Assembly: GCF_000186865.1 (NCBI RefSeq)
Contig: NW_008705563.1
Span: 2,011,141 to 2,075,140, forward strand
Source: Aureococcus anophagefferens
Taxonomy: Eukaryota; Sar; Pelagophyceae; Pelagomonadales; Pelagomonadaceae
DNA length: 64,000 nt
Reading direction: 5' to 3'
A model generated the notes under the pieces. The model ran no database searches. It was not told the DNA's origin and was given only the letters and a program-made list of their open reading frames with translations. Shown piece after piece: positions 21,601 through 31,374 of the stretch (position 1 is its first letter; the number at the start of each line of letters is the position of its first letter). A program made the translations under genes and the position numbers.

Positions 21601-22301
21601 ACGCAGAGCGCCGGCGCGCGGCCCCGCAGGAGCTGGGAGCAGAGCTCCTTGGACCGGTCGGCCATCTTCCAGCCCGCGGCGGCCGCGGCCGACGCGACCT
21701 CGTCCGCGTAGTCGTGCGCCGCGAGGCCCCGGAGCACGGCCTGCACCGCGTCCGGCGTCGCGACGACGCCGCCGAGGTTCGCCCGCTGGTCCAGCAGCTC
21801 GTAGAGCTGCTCGAAGCCCGCGATGCGCTGCCGCGCGCGCGCGCCCTCGGACGCGGCTCCGGCCTTGGAGCCGCGGCCGTCGGCGAGCGTCGCGGCCCGC
21901 GTCGCGAGCTCGATGACCTTGGCCGTCCGCCGCGCGGCGGCGCCGGAGCGCCACTGCTTGAGGTGCGCCTGCCAGGCGTCCTCGTCCGTCACGGACGTGG
22001 CGCGGGCCTCGTCCGCGAAGACGTCGCACGCGCGCGCGAAGCCGAACGCCTCCGCGGCGATGTCCGTGACCGTCTCCACGACGACGTTCGGGGGCAGCGC
22101 GGCGCTGTGCGGCGTCGACAGGCCGCCGTCGTCGCCGTGGTTGACGATGAGGATCACCTGGCTGCCCGCGGCGGCGCCGGGGCTCACGTCCCAGAGCTTC
22201 TTCTTCTGCGACGCCGTGCCCTCGACGGCGTGGTCCCGCACGGCGGAGCGGATCTTCGCGAAGCGGCTCTTCGCCGTGCCTTTGCCCAGCAAGGCGTCCA
22301 T
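15632..22301 (-). CDS. Giant armadillo-like repeat protein (interrupted by an assembly gap)
   Basis: ATG at 22301 (MDALLGKGTAKSRFAKIRSA) starts a frame open for 1199 codons to the gap at 18704. It is rich in armadillo/HEAT-like helices, for example AAKRVVAESGTPWLLAASAG, VLNVALASSSKARECLL and ALHALLNLSTEPELQE just before the gap. It has a coiled coil near 19560-19400. Beyond the gap the frame is again open to 15632, with no stop before MSFVEDFLSQWNEED, so a single protein of about 2200 aa is likely. The C-terminal part has a disordered Ser/Arg/Pro region, a (PE)n run and a conserved-looking helical domain (LRLFDYYCACSSILTKAAF, DDFRRDRLYFEEVEDGF, FMTLSWVEFLEALARVAD). No named family is recognised. 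The 50-N gap does not keep the frame, so its true size differs. Confidence 0.7.
18655..18704. other. Assembly gap of 50 N
   Basis: An unsequenced run of 50 N lies inside the armadillo-like gene. Coding on the two sides is in frames that a 50-base spacer cannot join, so the number is a placeholder or an estimate. Confidence 0.98.
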
Positions 22302-22968
22302 CGTCGCCTGCCTTTGCTCCTGTCTTTGGCTACGGCCGCCGCCGCGGCGCACCAGACCTCTCAGGGAGAGCGCATGTTGCAAGGGGGCGCTAGCAAGAGG
22401 GCTGGTCGTGCCTTTGATACTGCTGCAACACCGGCTCGGCGCTCCGCTCCACCTGGCTCGAGCCGAAGCCAGTCGCATCGCGGTACTCGCCGGCAGTCAA
22501 TCAAAACCGTAGCGCCCTGCGTACCGAACCCACTTCACTACTACTCCGGGGCGGTGGCGCGACGGCGGGGCCCTCCCGCGCCTCGGCGGCGGTCCAGCCG
22601 GTCCGCGCGCCGAGTTTTTCGACGAGTTGCCTCATGATTTCGCCCCCTGAACGTTCTTGGCGCCGGCGGCCCCGCGGGCGCCGCTGCACGCCGGCCGACG
22701 ACGCGCCGCGGCCCCGGCGGTGCGCCCGCGCGCGGCGGCCCTCGCGCGCGCGCCCCCGCCCCCCCGCCCTCGCCCCGCGCGCGCGCGGCCGGCCCGCGCG
22801 GGCCGCCGCGCGCGTCTCTCCCGAATTCGGTGGCGCGCGGCTCGTTGCCCTGGGCGTGCTCCGCCGCCTAGCGTCGTGGGACACCGCATCATGGAAACGG
22901 CCGCCGCCGGCCCGGTATGTGACGCGCGGTTTGTTCGAGCGCGCGCGTTTTTCGCAGTTACGTTGACC
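22302..22968. other. Divergent intergenic region between the ARM-like gene and UAP56
   Basis: The two genes are transcribed away from each other, so this 667-bp stretch must hold both promoters. From 22650 to 22830 it is very rich in CGCGC and CCGCC tracts. Around 22380-22530 and 22920-22965 it is more AT-balanced (TTTTTCGCAGTTACGTTGACC directly precedes the UAP56 ATG). No gene, RNA or repeat with a clear signature is visible. Confidence 0.5.
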
Positions 22969-24531
22969 ATGGCCGACGAAGCGGACAAGGAGATCGCGGA
23001 CGACGACCTCGTCGACTACGACGACGACGACGTCGAGGAGCAGGGGGGCGACGAGGCCAAGGAGGCGAAGAAGGGCCACTACGTCGGCATCCACGCGTCG
23101 GGCTTCCGCGACTTCATCCTCAAGCCCGAGTGCCTCCGCGCGGTCGTCGACTGCGGCTTCGAGCACCCGTCCGAGGTGCAGCACGAGTGCATCCCCCAGG
23201 CCGTGCTCGGCATGGACATCATCTGCCAGGCCAAGAGCGGCATGGGCAAGACGGCCGTCTTCGTCCTCGCGACGCTCCACCAGCTCGAGCCCGTCGACGG
23301 CGAGATCTCCGTGCTCGCGCGTCCGCGGCGTTTGGACTGGGCGCGTCGCCGAAACCTCACGCTTGTCTCGTCCCTAGGTCATGTGCCACACGCGCGAGCT
23401 CGCGTTCCAGATCAAGAACGAGTACGCGCGGTTCTCGAAATACCTGCCGGCCGTCAAGGTCGAGGTCTTCTACGGCGGCGTGCCCATCAGGGCAGCACAA
23501 GAATGATTCAACGTCGCTTCAACGTGAGTGTTCCGCGCGCGCGCGTTTCGAAAACAGCACCCACGCTTCGAGAGCGCTCCGAGAGATGATCGCTCGTCCA
23601 AAAATCAGCCGAAACGAGCGGAAAACGACCGAGATAGGAGCCTTTGAAGTTGGGAATTTCGCACCCTTTTGCTGCCCAGGTGCCGATCACGCAGAACAAG
23701 GCGGCGCTCAAGGCGAACACGCCCCACATCGTCGTCGGCACGCCCGGCCGCATCCTGGGGCTCGTCAAGTCCAAGGATCTCGTGCTCGGCAAGCTCAAGC
23801 ACTTTGTGATGGACGAGTGCGACCGCATGCTCGAGGCGCTCGACATGCGCAAGGACATCCAGGAGATCTTCCGCACGACGCCCCACCAGAAGCAGGTCAT
23901 GATGTTCAGCGCGACGCTCTCCAAGGAGATCCGGCCCGTGTGCAAGAAGTTCTGCCAGGACCCCATGGAGATCTACGTCGACGACGACACGAAGCTCACG
24001 CTCCACGGCCTCCAGCAGTACTACGTCAAGCTCCAGGAGGCGGAGAAGAACCGCAAGCTCAACGACTTGTTGGATGCCCTCGACTTCAACCAGGTCGTCA
24101 TCTTCGTGTCCAAGGTCGCGCGCGCGACGGAGCTCGACCGCCTCCTCTGCGAGTGCAACTTCCCCTCCGTGTGCATCCACAGCGGCATGACCCAGGAGGA
24201 GCGCATCACGCGCTACAAGGACTTCAAGGACTTCAAGAAGCGCATCCTCGTGTCCACGGACCTCTTCGGCCGCGGCATCGACATCGAGCGCGTCAACATC
24301 GTCATCAACTACGACTTCCCCGAGGTCAAGGAGGGCGCCGCGCAGACGACGGCGAGCGACCAGTACCTCCACCGCGTCGGCCGCGCCGGCCGCTTCGGCA
24401 CCAAGGGCCTCTCCATCTCCTTCATCTCCTCCAAGGAGGACGCGGAGATCCTCGCGGCCGTCCAGAGCCGCTTCGAGGTCAACGTCTCCGAGCTGCCGGA
24501 CCAGATCGACATCTCCTCCTACATGTCCTAG
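22969..24531 (+). CDS. UAP56: DEAD-box RNA helicase UAP56/Sub2 (DDX39)
   Basis: A spliceosome-assembly and mRNA-export ATPase of the TREX complex. Motifs in order: Q-motif [14 protein letters not shown], motif [11 protein letters not shown], Ia region [18 protein letters not shown], motif II DECD, motif III SATL, then [11 protein letters not shown] and [13 protein letters not shown], ending with the diagnostic [13 protein letters not shown]. Three exons give about 433 aa: 22969-23316, 23378-23479 and 23680-24531. Intron 1 (23317-23377) leaves the invariant [10 protein letters not shown] intact only if its donor is GCGCGT rather than GT. Intron 2 (23480-23679) is an introner transposon plus one target-site copy. 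An acidic start ([17 protein letters not shown]) is usual for the family. Confidence 0.95.
23317..23377 (+). other. GC-AG intron in UAP56
   Basis: A 61-nt intron whose removal restores [10 protein letters not shown], invariant in the family. The donor reads CTC/GCGCGTCC and the acceptor CCCTAG. The only nearby GT donor (GTGCTC) would delete two conserved residues. Confidence 0.7.
23488..23679 (+). mobile_element. Introner element copy 2 (192-bp transposon forming an intron in UAP56)
   Basis: Same length (192 bp) and same plus-strand orientation as copy 1 at 10055, but relative to the host gene it is reversed. Flanking 8-bp target copies are GTGCCCAT (23480-23487) and GTGCCGAT (23680-23687), with one mismatch. 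The ends are CAGGGCAGCACAAG and CTTTTGCTGCCCAG; the right repeat has diverged slightly. The left target copy provides the GT donor and the element provides the CAG acceptor, giving a 200-nt intron at 23480-23679 in phase 0 between FYGG and VPITQNK. It is non-coding and non-autonomous. Confidence 0.93.
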
Positions 24532-24732
24532 GCCCGAACGCCCCCCCCGCCCAAGGCCCTCCCCCGGCGCGCCACCCCGCGCGCCCCGCTCTCCGCGTAA
24601 CACGACGGCTCCCTTCGAAGCTCCTTCGGCGCAGGCCGAGGCCTAGGGCGACGCTCGCCAGGAGCCTGTTCCTTGAAAGATCGAATCTTGAGGAGTGAAA
24701 ATCGAAAAACTGGGACGAAGCACGCTCGCTCG

Positions 24733-24835
24733 CCCCCGCGCGCCGCCCGCCTCGTGAAAGCGTCCGCGCGCCGCCCGCCTCGCTGCGTCCGGGCGCCGCC
24801 CGCCTCGTGAAAGCGTCCGGGCGACGCCCCTCCCC
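24733..24835. repeat. Short tandem GC repeat upstream of the polycystin-like gene
   Basis: About three and a half imperfect 25-28-bp units built on GCGCCGCCCGCCTCG followed by TGAAAGCGTCC. They lie in the 315-bp space between the UAP56 stop and the channel start codon at 24847. The rest of this space (24532-24732) shows nothing recognisable. Confidence 0.6.
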
Positions 24836-24846
24836 GTACGAGAAGC

Positions 24847-27800
24847 ATGTTTCCCCCCCTGATGGCGGCCCTCCATCATGCGGCGGAAAAAAACGAGGGC
24901 GACGGCGAGGGTAACCACGACGGCTCGTCGCCGCGAAACCACGACGTCAAGCACGAGGAGAGCGGCATCGGCATGACCGAGGACTTCGAAAGCATCTTCG
25001 GCGAAGCGACGGACGCCGAGGCCGGCCGGCACGCGCGCGCCCTCATGTGGTCCGTGCGCCGCCGCCTCCAGCGCGACGACGCCATGCTCCTCGGCTACCG
25101 CACCTTCGCGCGCTTCCTCGGCTACGTGGTCCTGTTCATCCTCGTCGTCTACTTCCAGCTCCAGAGCCTCCGGTCCGAGAACCGGGTCCAGTACGGCGCG
25201 GTGCGGTCCACGGTCTTCGGCCTCGACCTCAACGTCACCACGGACGGCTCCGTCGAGGTGTCTTCGCACCTCAAGTCCTACGACGTCCTCTCGGACTGGG
25301 TCGGGGAGTCCGTCATCCCGCGCGTCTGGACCCTGCCGTCGTGCGGCGACGCCCAGTGCACGGAGGAGCTCCCGGGCTTCGACGCCGGCGAGGGCACGCG
25401 CGCGACGTTCTTCCAGCCGCAGTGCCCGGCGGACTGCGGCGTCGTCGAGACCGCGCGCGCGTCCGTGTCGTTCTTCGACGTCGGCAAGCTCGCGCACGCG
25501 TTCGCCATGGTCGAGGACGTCGCGGGCGCGGCGCCCGTCGCGGGCTGGAACGTCTGCCACGCGAGCGACCGGGAGGCGGGCACGCCCGAGTTCGTCTGCG
25601 TCTTCGACGGCGACGCGTTCATCGAGGGCCGGCCCTACCGCACCGCGGAGCTCGACCCGCGCGACGCGCGCTTCGGCGGGACGAAGAACCTGACGCTCTA
25701 CGGCGGCGACTGGGAGCTCCGCTACGCCTTCGCCGGCTTCGACGCCGGCGGCGCCGACGCGACGGGCTTCCCGGCGATCCGCGGCGAGGTCTGCGTCGCG
25801 GACCCGGACGACAACGTCACCACCTGCGAGCGCTGGGACCCGTGCCCGGCCGCGGCCGAGTGCGTCTGCGAGTACGTCGACGAGGTCTACCGCTGCTTCG
25901 GCGACGACCACTGGGCGGGCTTCGACGCGCGGTCGATGACGCACGCCGACGACGCGCTCGACCCGTACCTCGCCGCGTTCCCGCGGTCCCTCGGGCTGGG
26001 CGCCGTCGCGGACTGGTGGCGCGTGCCCCGCGCGCCCGTCGACGGCGACGACGGCGTCTGGGGCGACCGCGGGCCGCCGGCGGGCTACGCCGTCGCCCAC
26101 GTCGAGGACTGGGACGCGCGCGCGTTCCCGCACGTCATCGTGCTGCTCTCGTCGCACTCGAGCAGGAAGTGGGAGTCGACGACGCTCGAGATCCGGGACG
26201 CCGCGGGCCGCGTCGTGTGGACGTCCGCGGACGTCGGCGCCGCGGCCGCGCGCGACGCGGCCGCCGCGGCCGAGGCGGCGTCGCGGACCGAGCACGCGGC
26301 GGCGCTCAACGCCGCGACGGCGGCCCAGGCCACGGACTGGTGCCAGTCCTACGTCGCCATGCTGCCGCGCGGCGAGCCCCTCGAGGTCGCGCTCTCGCGG
26401 TCCGACGGCGGCGCCGGCGCCGTCGACGCCTGGGTCTCCTGGGAGCTCTGGGTCGGCGGCCCGGGATCCCGCTGGGACTCCGCGCTCCTCGCGCGCGGCG
26501 CCGGCGGCGCCGGCGCGTGCGCCGTCTCGGAGGCCGACGTCTGCGAGGCGCCCGCCGCGGACGGCGACGTCGCCCTCGCCCGCTGCACGGCGACGACGGA
26601 CGGCACGTGCCCCGACGCCGATGCGGCCTGTACCGTCTGCACGAACGAGGGCGGCACGACGTGCAGGGACTGCCAGATCGATCGCGGCGACGTGTTCCCC
26701 GTCGAGGACGTCTACGCCTGCGCGGCGACGGCGTCCGCGCCGCCGTCGGCCGCGGCCTCCGCGGCGCCGCCGCCCGCGCGCCGCCGCGCCGAGGCGCGCC
26801 TCGCGGAGGGCTTCGCCGCGCCGCCGCCCGCGCGCCGCCGCGCGAGCCGGGGGACGTCCGGCGGCCCCCCCGGGGCCGCCGCGTCCGCGGCCTCGCGGCG
26901 CCTCGCGGACGGCTTCGCCTCGGCCGTCCGCTGCGACTTCGACGAGGACCTCTGCGGCTGGGAGGCGACGGAGCCCCCGGACCACGAGGGCGAGACAGCG
27001 AAAGGCGCGTGGTACCGCTACGTCGGGCCGACGGCGACGACGCAGACGGGCCCCAAGGAGGCCGACGACGCGTCCGACGCGGCCGACCCCTACGCCTACA
27101 TCCACCCGGGGAGCCCGGCCCCGTACACGGCCTTCCTCACGTCGCCGGCCTTCGAGCCCGCCGACGGAGGGGAAGAGCTCGCGTTCGCGTACCACGCGTA
27201 CGGCGACCGCATCGGGTCCCTCGACGTCGAGGCGCTCGTCGGCGGCACCTGGGTCTCGACGTGGCGCGTCGAGCACGACCAGGGCGGCTCGTGGCACGAC
27301 GCGGCGGTGCCGGTGCCCGCGGGCGCGACGCGCGTCCGCTTCGTCGGGTTCACGAACAGCGCGTTGGGCGACATCGCCGTCGACGCGGTGCGCGCGGCCG
27401 GCGAGACCGGCGGCGTCGCGCCGGGCGGCGGCGGCGGCATGCGCTGCTACGGGGGCTGGAAGATGGCCGTGCCGGGGGGCGCGAGCCCGGGCGCCGCGAC
27501 GGTCGACCCGTGGCTCCGCGACGCCGGCGACCGCGAGGTCGTCGAGTGCGACGCCGGCGAGACGCACTGCGTCGCCTTCGAGTACATCTGGCCCTGGCGC
27601 GGCGGATTCTACGGCGCCGCGGACGTCCCCGCGGTCGCCTCCGCGCAGCCCTACTTCGAGATAGGGGCTCTCGAGAGCGCCGTCGGCGCGTTCAAGGTCA
27701 CGCCGGCGGCGGCCGACGGCGGCATGCCCGCGCTGCACTACGTCGGCCGCGGCGGCTGCTGGAGCGGCTTCGCGGAGGCGTTCAAAGTCGAGATCCAGCC

Positions 27801-30800
27801 CTACGAGGCCCACCCGAATCTGTGGCCGGACGGGAACGCGTCCGCGCCGCAGCCCGACGCCGTGCCGGGCCCGCTGTCGCCGCGGACCTGCGGGATGCTC
27901 AAGATGTCGACCCTCCCGACCTTCACGCAGCTGTCCGAATGCTTCGCCTGCGAGGGCGACCTCTGCAACGCGCGCGGCGCCGGCGACCCGGCCTGGTACG
28001 AGAACGCGTTCGGCGTCTCGGCCCACGCGCTCCTCGACTCCATGGACTTTGTCTACGAGGACGAGCGGGAAGTGGAGGGGGAGACGATTTCCATGATCTT
28101 CAAGCCCGTCCGGCGCCGGAGCGCGACGGCCCTCGCCTGCGGAGCGCGCCCGCAGCGCGCCGACGGCGTGTGCGACCTGGACCGGCACACGCTGGGGTGC
28201 GGGTACGACTACGACTGCTGCGACTCCCGATACGCAGCCTGCGAGATGCCCTGGTACCTGCTCGACGCCGCGGCGGCGGCCGCCGCCGCGGGCGACGCCG
28301 CGCCGGCGAAGGCCGCGGCGGCGAGCTGGAGGTACGCCGCGCTCGGCACCTACGCGACGGTGCCCTTCGCGCTCTACGAAGCCGTGCGCGACCGGCTCTT
28401 CGTCGAGTGGGCCGCCGCGTCGGCGGAGCCCGACGCGCTCCTCCTCCAGGGGAATCTCGACGGCGCCGCGGGGTCGCCGCTCGCGGACCTCGACGAGGCG
28501 ACGCTGCGGCGCGGCTTCGACGCCGTCGCCGGCGGCCTCGTGCCGTCGCTCGCGTGCCCCGAGTGCGCGAGCTACGACGGGCGGTACCGCGCCGTGCCCT
28601 TCGCCGTGAACGTCACGGCGTCGAACCGCGCGTCGCCCGACGCCGACAAGGACGAGACCTACATGTTCGCCGACGTCCACCCGGACGAGGGCGAGCCGCG
28701 GCGGTTCCTCTCGCCGCCGAACCTCGTCCTCTACGGCCTCCTCGTGACGCAGCGGCGCTCGGACGGGATGACGTGCCGCCGCGAGGGCCCCTACGCCAAG
28801 AAGCGGCACCCGGTGTATAGCCCGGAGCCGGACCCGAAGTTCTGCTCGACGAAGGACGGGAAGCACAACGGGAAGAGCCGCGCGTCCTTCGGCGTCGACG
28901 TCTGCTTCGTCGCGGGCACGCCCGAGTACCGCGACTGGTACGTCGCCTCGGACTACTACGGCCCGGAGGACCTCGACGAGGAGGGCGTGCCGTGGGCGTT
29001 CTCGTACGACATGGGCGAGTCGGGCGTCGAGGACTTCGCCGTACTCATCCCCACGACGGCGAACCAGAGCCGCGCGCTCGACCTCTGGGAGCGCCTCGCC
29101 TACGGCGACTACTTGGACCACCGCACGGACAAGGTCAAGATCTCCTTCATGACCGTGAACCTCGAGACGGGCCTCATGACGCTCGTGGAGATCGAGGCGT
29201 CGACGGATCGCGAGGGCGGCGTCGCCCTCGCGGACAGCGTGACCCTCGTCAACCCCACGCCCTACGACTGGGCCTCGCCGTTCACCGTGTTCCGCCTCCT
29301 GCTCGAGGCGCTGTTCCTCGCGTACCTCGCCGGGCTCATCGTCGTCGAGGCCTGGGAGTGCCTCGACGTCTACCGGCGCACGGGCTCCGTGGCCGGCTAC
29401 TTCTTCGACGTCTTCAATGTCCTCGACCTCGTCGGCTACGGCACCGTGCTCACGAACGTCAAGCAGCACGTGGACTACGTTTTCGCGTGCACGGCGTTCG
29501 CGCCCGAGATGGCCTACGCGACGGCGGCGGACCCGGAGGCGGTCGTGGCCAGCCTCCGGGCGGGGCCGGGCCTCGCGGAGGCCCAGCGCCAGTTCGCCCG
29601 CGTCAGGAATCTCGCGACGATGAAGTCCGACTTCGTCACGCTCGTCTGCTGCACGCTCATCATCATGTCGTTGCAGCTCATCAAGACGCTCGACTTCCAC
29701 CCGCGCGTCGGCATCATCTCGCGGACGCTGATCCGGAGCCGCTGGGACCTGCTCTACTTCATCCTCATCTTCTCCCTCCTCCTCTTCCTCTACGCCTTCA
29801 TCGGCTTCTTCCTCCACAGCGACAACGACGAGAACTTCGCGAACGTCCCCACCGCGGCCATCATGCTGCTCAAGATGACCGCGGGCCTCTACGACGACGA
29901 GAGCGAGCGGTCGGTGCAGAACGTGCTCTACTACTGGGTCTGGATGATCATCTCCTTCTTCCTCATGCTCAACTTCCTCCTCGCCATCATCGTCGACAAC
30001 TACAACGTCGTCGCCGACGTCGCGACCGAGGACAAGAACGACCCGCTCTTCTTCACGCTCCGGGTCGCGCGGCGGCGGTGCGCCGCGCGGCTTCGGCGGC
30101 TCCGCGGCGAGCCGCCGCCGCCGGGCGACTGCGTCGTCCCCGTGGGCGCGCTCGTCCGCGTCGTCGGCGCCTTCCTCGAGGGCACGGAGTGCACCGACGA
30201 AGTCGACGAGGCGTTCTCGCTGATCTTCGCGGCCAGCGACGATTTCGACGCGATGCGGCTCAAGACGGAGCGGAGGGACGACGCGGTGTTCCGCCGCCTC
30301 CCAGCCGCGACGACGGACATGCAGACCGAGCTCAAGCGGCTCGAGGACTGCTGCGTCGCCGGCGCGACCGTCGCGTCCGCCCGCAGCGGCGGGATCTACG
30401 GCTACCTCGACCGGGCCGTCTCCGAGGACGGCCGCTGGCTCGCGTTCGACCAGAGCCTGCTCGAGTGCGTCGTCCGCGTCTGCGAGCGCGACGCCCTGGC
30501 CAGCGACTCGAGGACGCAGCACGCGGCGCCGCCCCGCGCTGTTTCCCGGGACTCGTTGTGGTCCAGTCCGAGCGGGCGACGCCTCGGGACCCGGTCGAGC
30601 CTGGGGCGGCCCTCGCTGTGGACCCGGCCGACGGGGCCGGCGCGCAAGCTCGAGCTCCGGAGGCTGGCGGCGGCGGTCGCCTACAACGTCCTCGAGCGCT
30701 ACGGCACGGGCGCGGACCTCTCCGGCGACGGCGTCTGCACCAAGAAGGAGGAGTCCGCGATCCTGCGGCTCATCCGGCTCTCCGAGGCGTTCCCCGACGG

Positions 30801-31062
30801 GCAGGGCGCGGCCGGCGACCGGATCGGCCTCGTCGCCGCGTGGCACTACTTCACGGGCGACTCCGACGCCCTCCCCGACAAGGCCCTCGAGCTCCTCGAG
30901 CGGTGCGCGACGACCGGCGTCGGCGTCCCCGAGACGGCGACGGCCGCGGAGCTCGGCCTCGTGTCGGCACTCGTGCCGCGGCTAGTGCCGCGGCCGCCGT
31001 CGTCCCGCGAGCTCGACGGCCTCGCCGACGAAGACGACGGCGCGGACGACGGGGAGGCGTAG
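24847..31062 (+). CDS. PKD2: Polycystin/PKD2-like cation channel with extracellular MAM domain
   Basis: A 2071-aa single-exon TRP-type channel. A cytosolic N-terminus leads to the first membrane helix (GYVVLFILVVYFQLQ, about 91-105). A very large extracellular loop follows. It contains a MAM-type domain (CDFDEDLCGW start at about 698, ending GDIAVDAVRAAGE) and several Cys-rich segments. From about 1475 come the remaining helices, including LLLEALFLAYLAGLIVVEAW, FVTLVCCTLIIMSLQLIKTL, LLYFILIFSLLLFLYAFIGF and the last helix, ISFFLMLNFLLAIIVDNYN. The pore region is ANVPTAAIMLLKMTAGLYDD. This order is that of polycystin-2. The C-terminus has an EF-hand-like loop (DLSGDGVCTKKE), as in PKD2. A role in Ca2+ entry or mechanosensing is inferred from the family. 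Confidence 0.85.
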   Translation: MFPPLMAALHHAAEKNEGDGEGNHDGSSPRNHDVKHEESGIGMTEDFESIFGEATDAEAGRHARALMWSVRRRLQRDDAMLLGYRTFARFLGYVVLFILVVYFQLQSLRSENRVQYGAVRSTVFGLDLNVTTDGSVEVSSHLKSYDVLSDWVGESVIPRVWTLPSCGDAQCTEELPGFDAGEGTRATFFQPQCPADCGVVETARASVSFFDVGKLAHAFAMVEDVAGAAPVAGWNVCHASDREAGTPEFVCVFDGDAFIEGRPYRTAELDPRDARFGGTKNLTLYGGDWELRYAFAGFDAGGADATGFPAIRGEVCVADPDDNVTTCERWDPCPAAAECVCEYVDEVYRCFGDDHWAGFDARSMTHADDALDPYLAAFPRSLGLGAVADWWRVPRAPVDGDDGVWGDRGPPAGYAVAHVEDWDARAFPHVIVLLSSHSSRKWESTTLEIRDAAGRVVWTSADVGAAAARDAAAAAEAASRTEHAAALNAATAAQATDWCQSYVAMLPRGEPLEVALSRSDGGAGAVDAWVSWELWVGGPGSRWDSALLARGAGGAGACAVSEADVCEAPAADGDVALARCTATTDGTCPDADAACTVCTNEGGTTCRDCQIDRGDVFPVEDVYACAATASAPPSAAASAAPPPARRRAEARLAEGFAAPPPARRRASRGTSGGPPGAAASAASRRLADGFASAVRCDFDEDLCGWEATEPPDHEGETAKGAWYRYVGPTATTQTGPKEADDASDAADPYAYIHPGSPAPYTAFLTSPAFEPADGGEELAFAYHAYGDRIGSLDVEALVGGTWVSTWRVEHDQGGSWHDAAVPVPAGATRVRFVGFTNSALGDIAVDAVRAAGETGGVAPGGGGGMRCYGGWKMAVPGGASPGAATVDPWLRDAGDREVVECDAGETHCVAFEYIWPWRGGFYGAADVPAVASAQPYFEIGALESAVGAFKVTPAAADGGMPALHYVGRGGCWSGFAEAFKVEIQPYEAHPNLWPDGNASAPQPDAVPGPLSPRTCGMLKMSTLPTFTQLSECFACEGDLCNARGAGDPAWYENAFGVSAHALLDSMDFVYEDEREVEGETISMIFKPVRRRSATALACGARPQRADGVCDLDRHTLGCGYDYDCCDSRYAACEMPWYLLDAAAAAAAAGDAAPAKAAAASWRYAALGTYATVPFALYEAVRDRLFVEWAAASAEPDALLLQGNLDGAAGSPLADLDEATLRRGFDAVAGGLVPSLACPECASYDGRYRAVPFAVNVTASNRASPDADKDETYMFADVHPDEGEPRRFLSPPNLVLYGLLVTQRRSDGMTCRREGPYAKKRHPVYSPEPDPKFCSTKDGKHNGKSRASFGVDVCFVAGTPEYRDWYVASDYYGPEDLDEEGVPWAFSYDMGESGVEDFAVLIPTTANQSRALDLWERLAYGDYLDHRTDKVKISFMTVNLETGLMTLVEIEASTDREGGVALADSVTLVNPTPYDWASPFTVFRLLLEALFLAYLAGLIVVEAWECLDVYRRTGSVAGYFFDVFNVLDLVGYGTVLTNVKQHVDYVFACTAFAPEMAYATAADPEAVVASLRAGPGLAEAQRQFARVRNLATMKSDFVTLVCCTLIIMSLQLIKTLDFHPRVGIISRTLIRSRWDLLYFILIFSLLLFLYAFIGFFLHSDNDENFANVPTAAIMLLKMTAGLYDDESERSVQNVLYYWVWMIISFFLMLNFLLAIIVDNYNVVADVATEDKNDPLFFTLRVARRRCAARLRRLRGEPPPPGDCVVPVGALVRVVGAFLEGTECTDEVDEAFSLIFAASDDFDAMRLKTERRDDAVFRRLPAATTDMQTELKRLEDCCVAGATVASARSGGIYGYLDRAVSEDGRWLAFDQSLLECVVRVCERDALASDSRTQHAAPPRAVSRDSLWSSPSGRRLGTRSSLGRPSLWTRPTGPARKLELRRLAAAVAYNVLERYGTGADLSGDGVCTKKEESAILRLIRLSEAFPDGQGAAGDRIGLVAAWHYFTGDSDALPDKALELLERCATTGVGVPETATAAELGLVSALVPRLVPRPPSSRELDGLADEDDGADDGEA

Positions 31063-31155
31063 CTCCGATCCAAGATTAAGGAGACCGACGGCCTCGCCGA
31101 CGAAGACGACGGCGCGGACGACGGGGAGGCGTAGCTCCTATCCAAGACTAACGAC
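31015..31155. repeat. 72-bp tandem duplication of the 3' end of the polycystin-like gene
   Basis: The last 16 codons plus stop of the channel gene (31015-31062) and the following bases recur with a 72-bp offset at 31087-31155, differing at only a few positions (for example CTCCGATCC against CTCCTATCC). The second copy lies entirely beyond the stop codon and repeats the stop. Confidence 0.9.
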
Positions 31156-31374
31156 CGCGTAAAGGCAAAAAAAACAACGGCAACGACTTTGCGTGAAGTT
31201 CGCAGCTCCAACCGTTCATGCCAACAAATCGTGCGCAAGGACCTGGGTCTGAGTGCTCCGCGGGAGCACACGCGCGCGGGACCGCCGGGAGCGCAGCCGA
31301 CAGCGCGCGCGCGCCCACCGGGAGCACACCGCGACGCCGCCACACACGCCAAAACCCAAAACCTTCGAGAGACC

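Noticed and set aside
24643..30846. 2067-codon minus-strand frame opposite the polycystin gene
   Set aside because: Composition is Arg/Ala/Val/Gly noise; the plus strand has coherent channel and MAM motifs.
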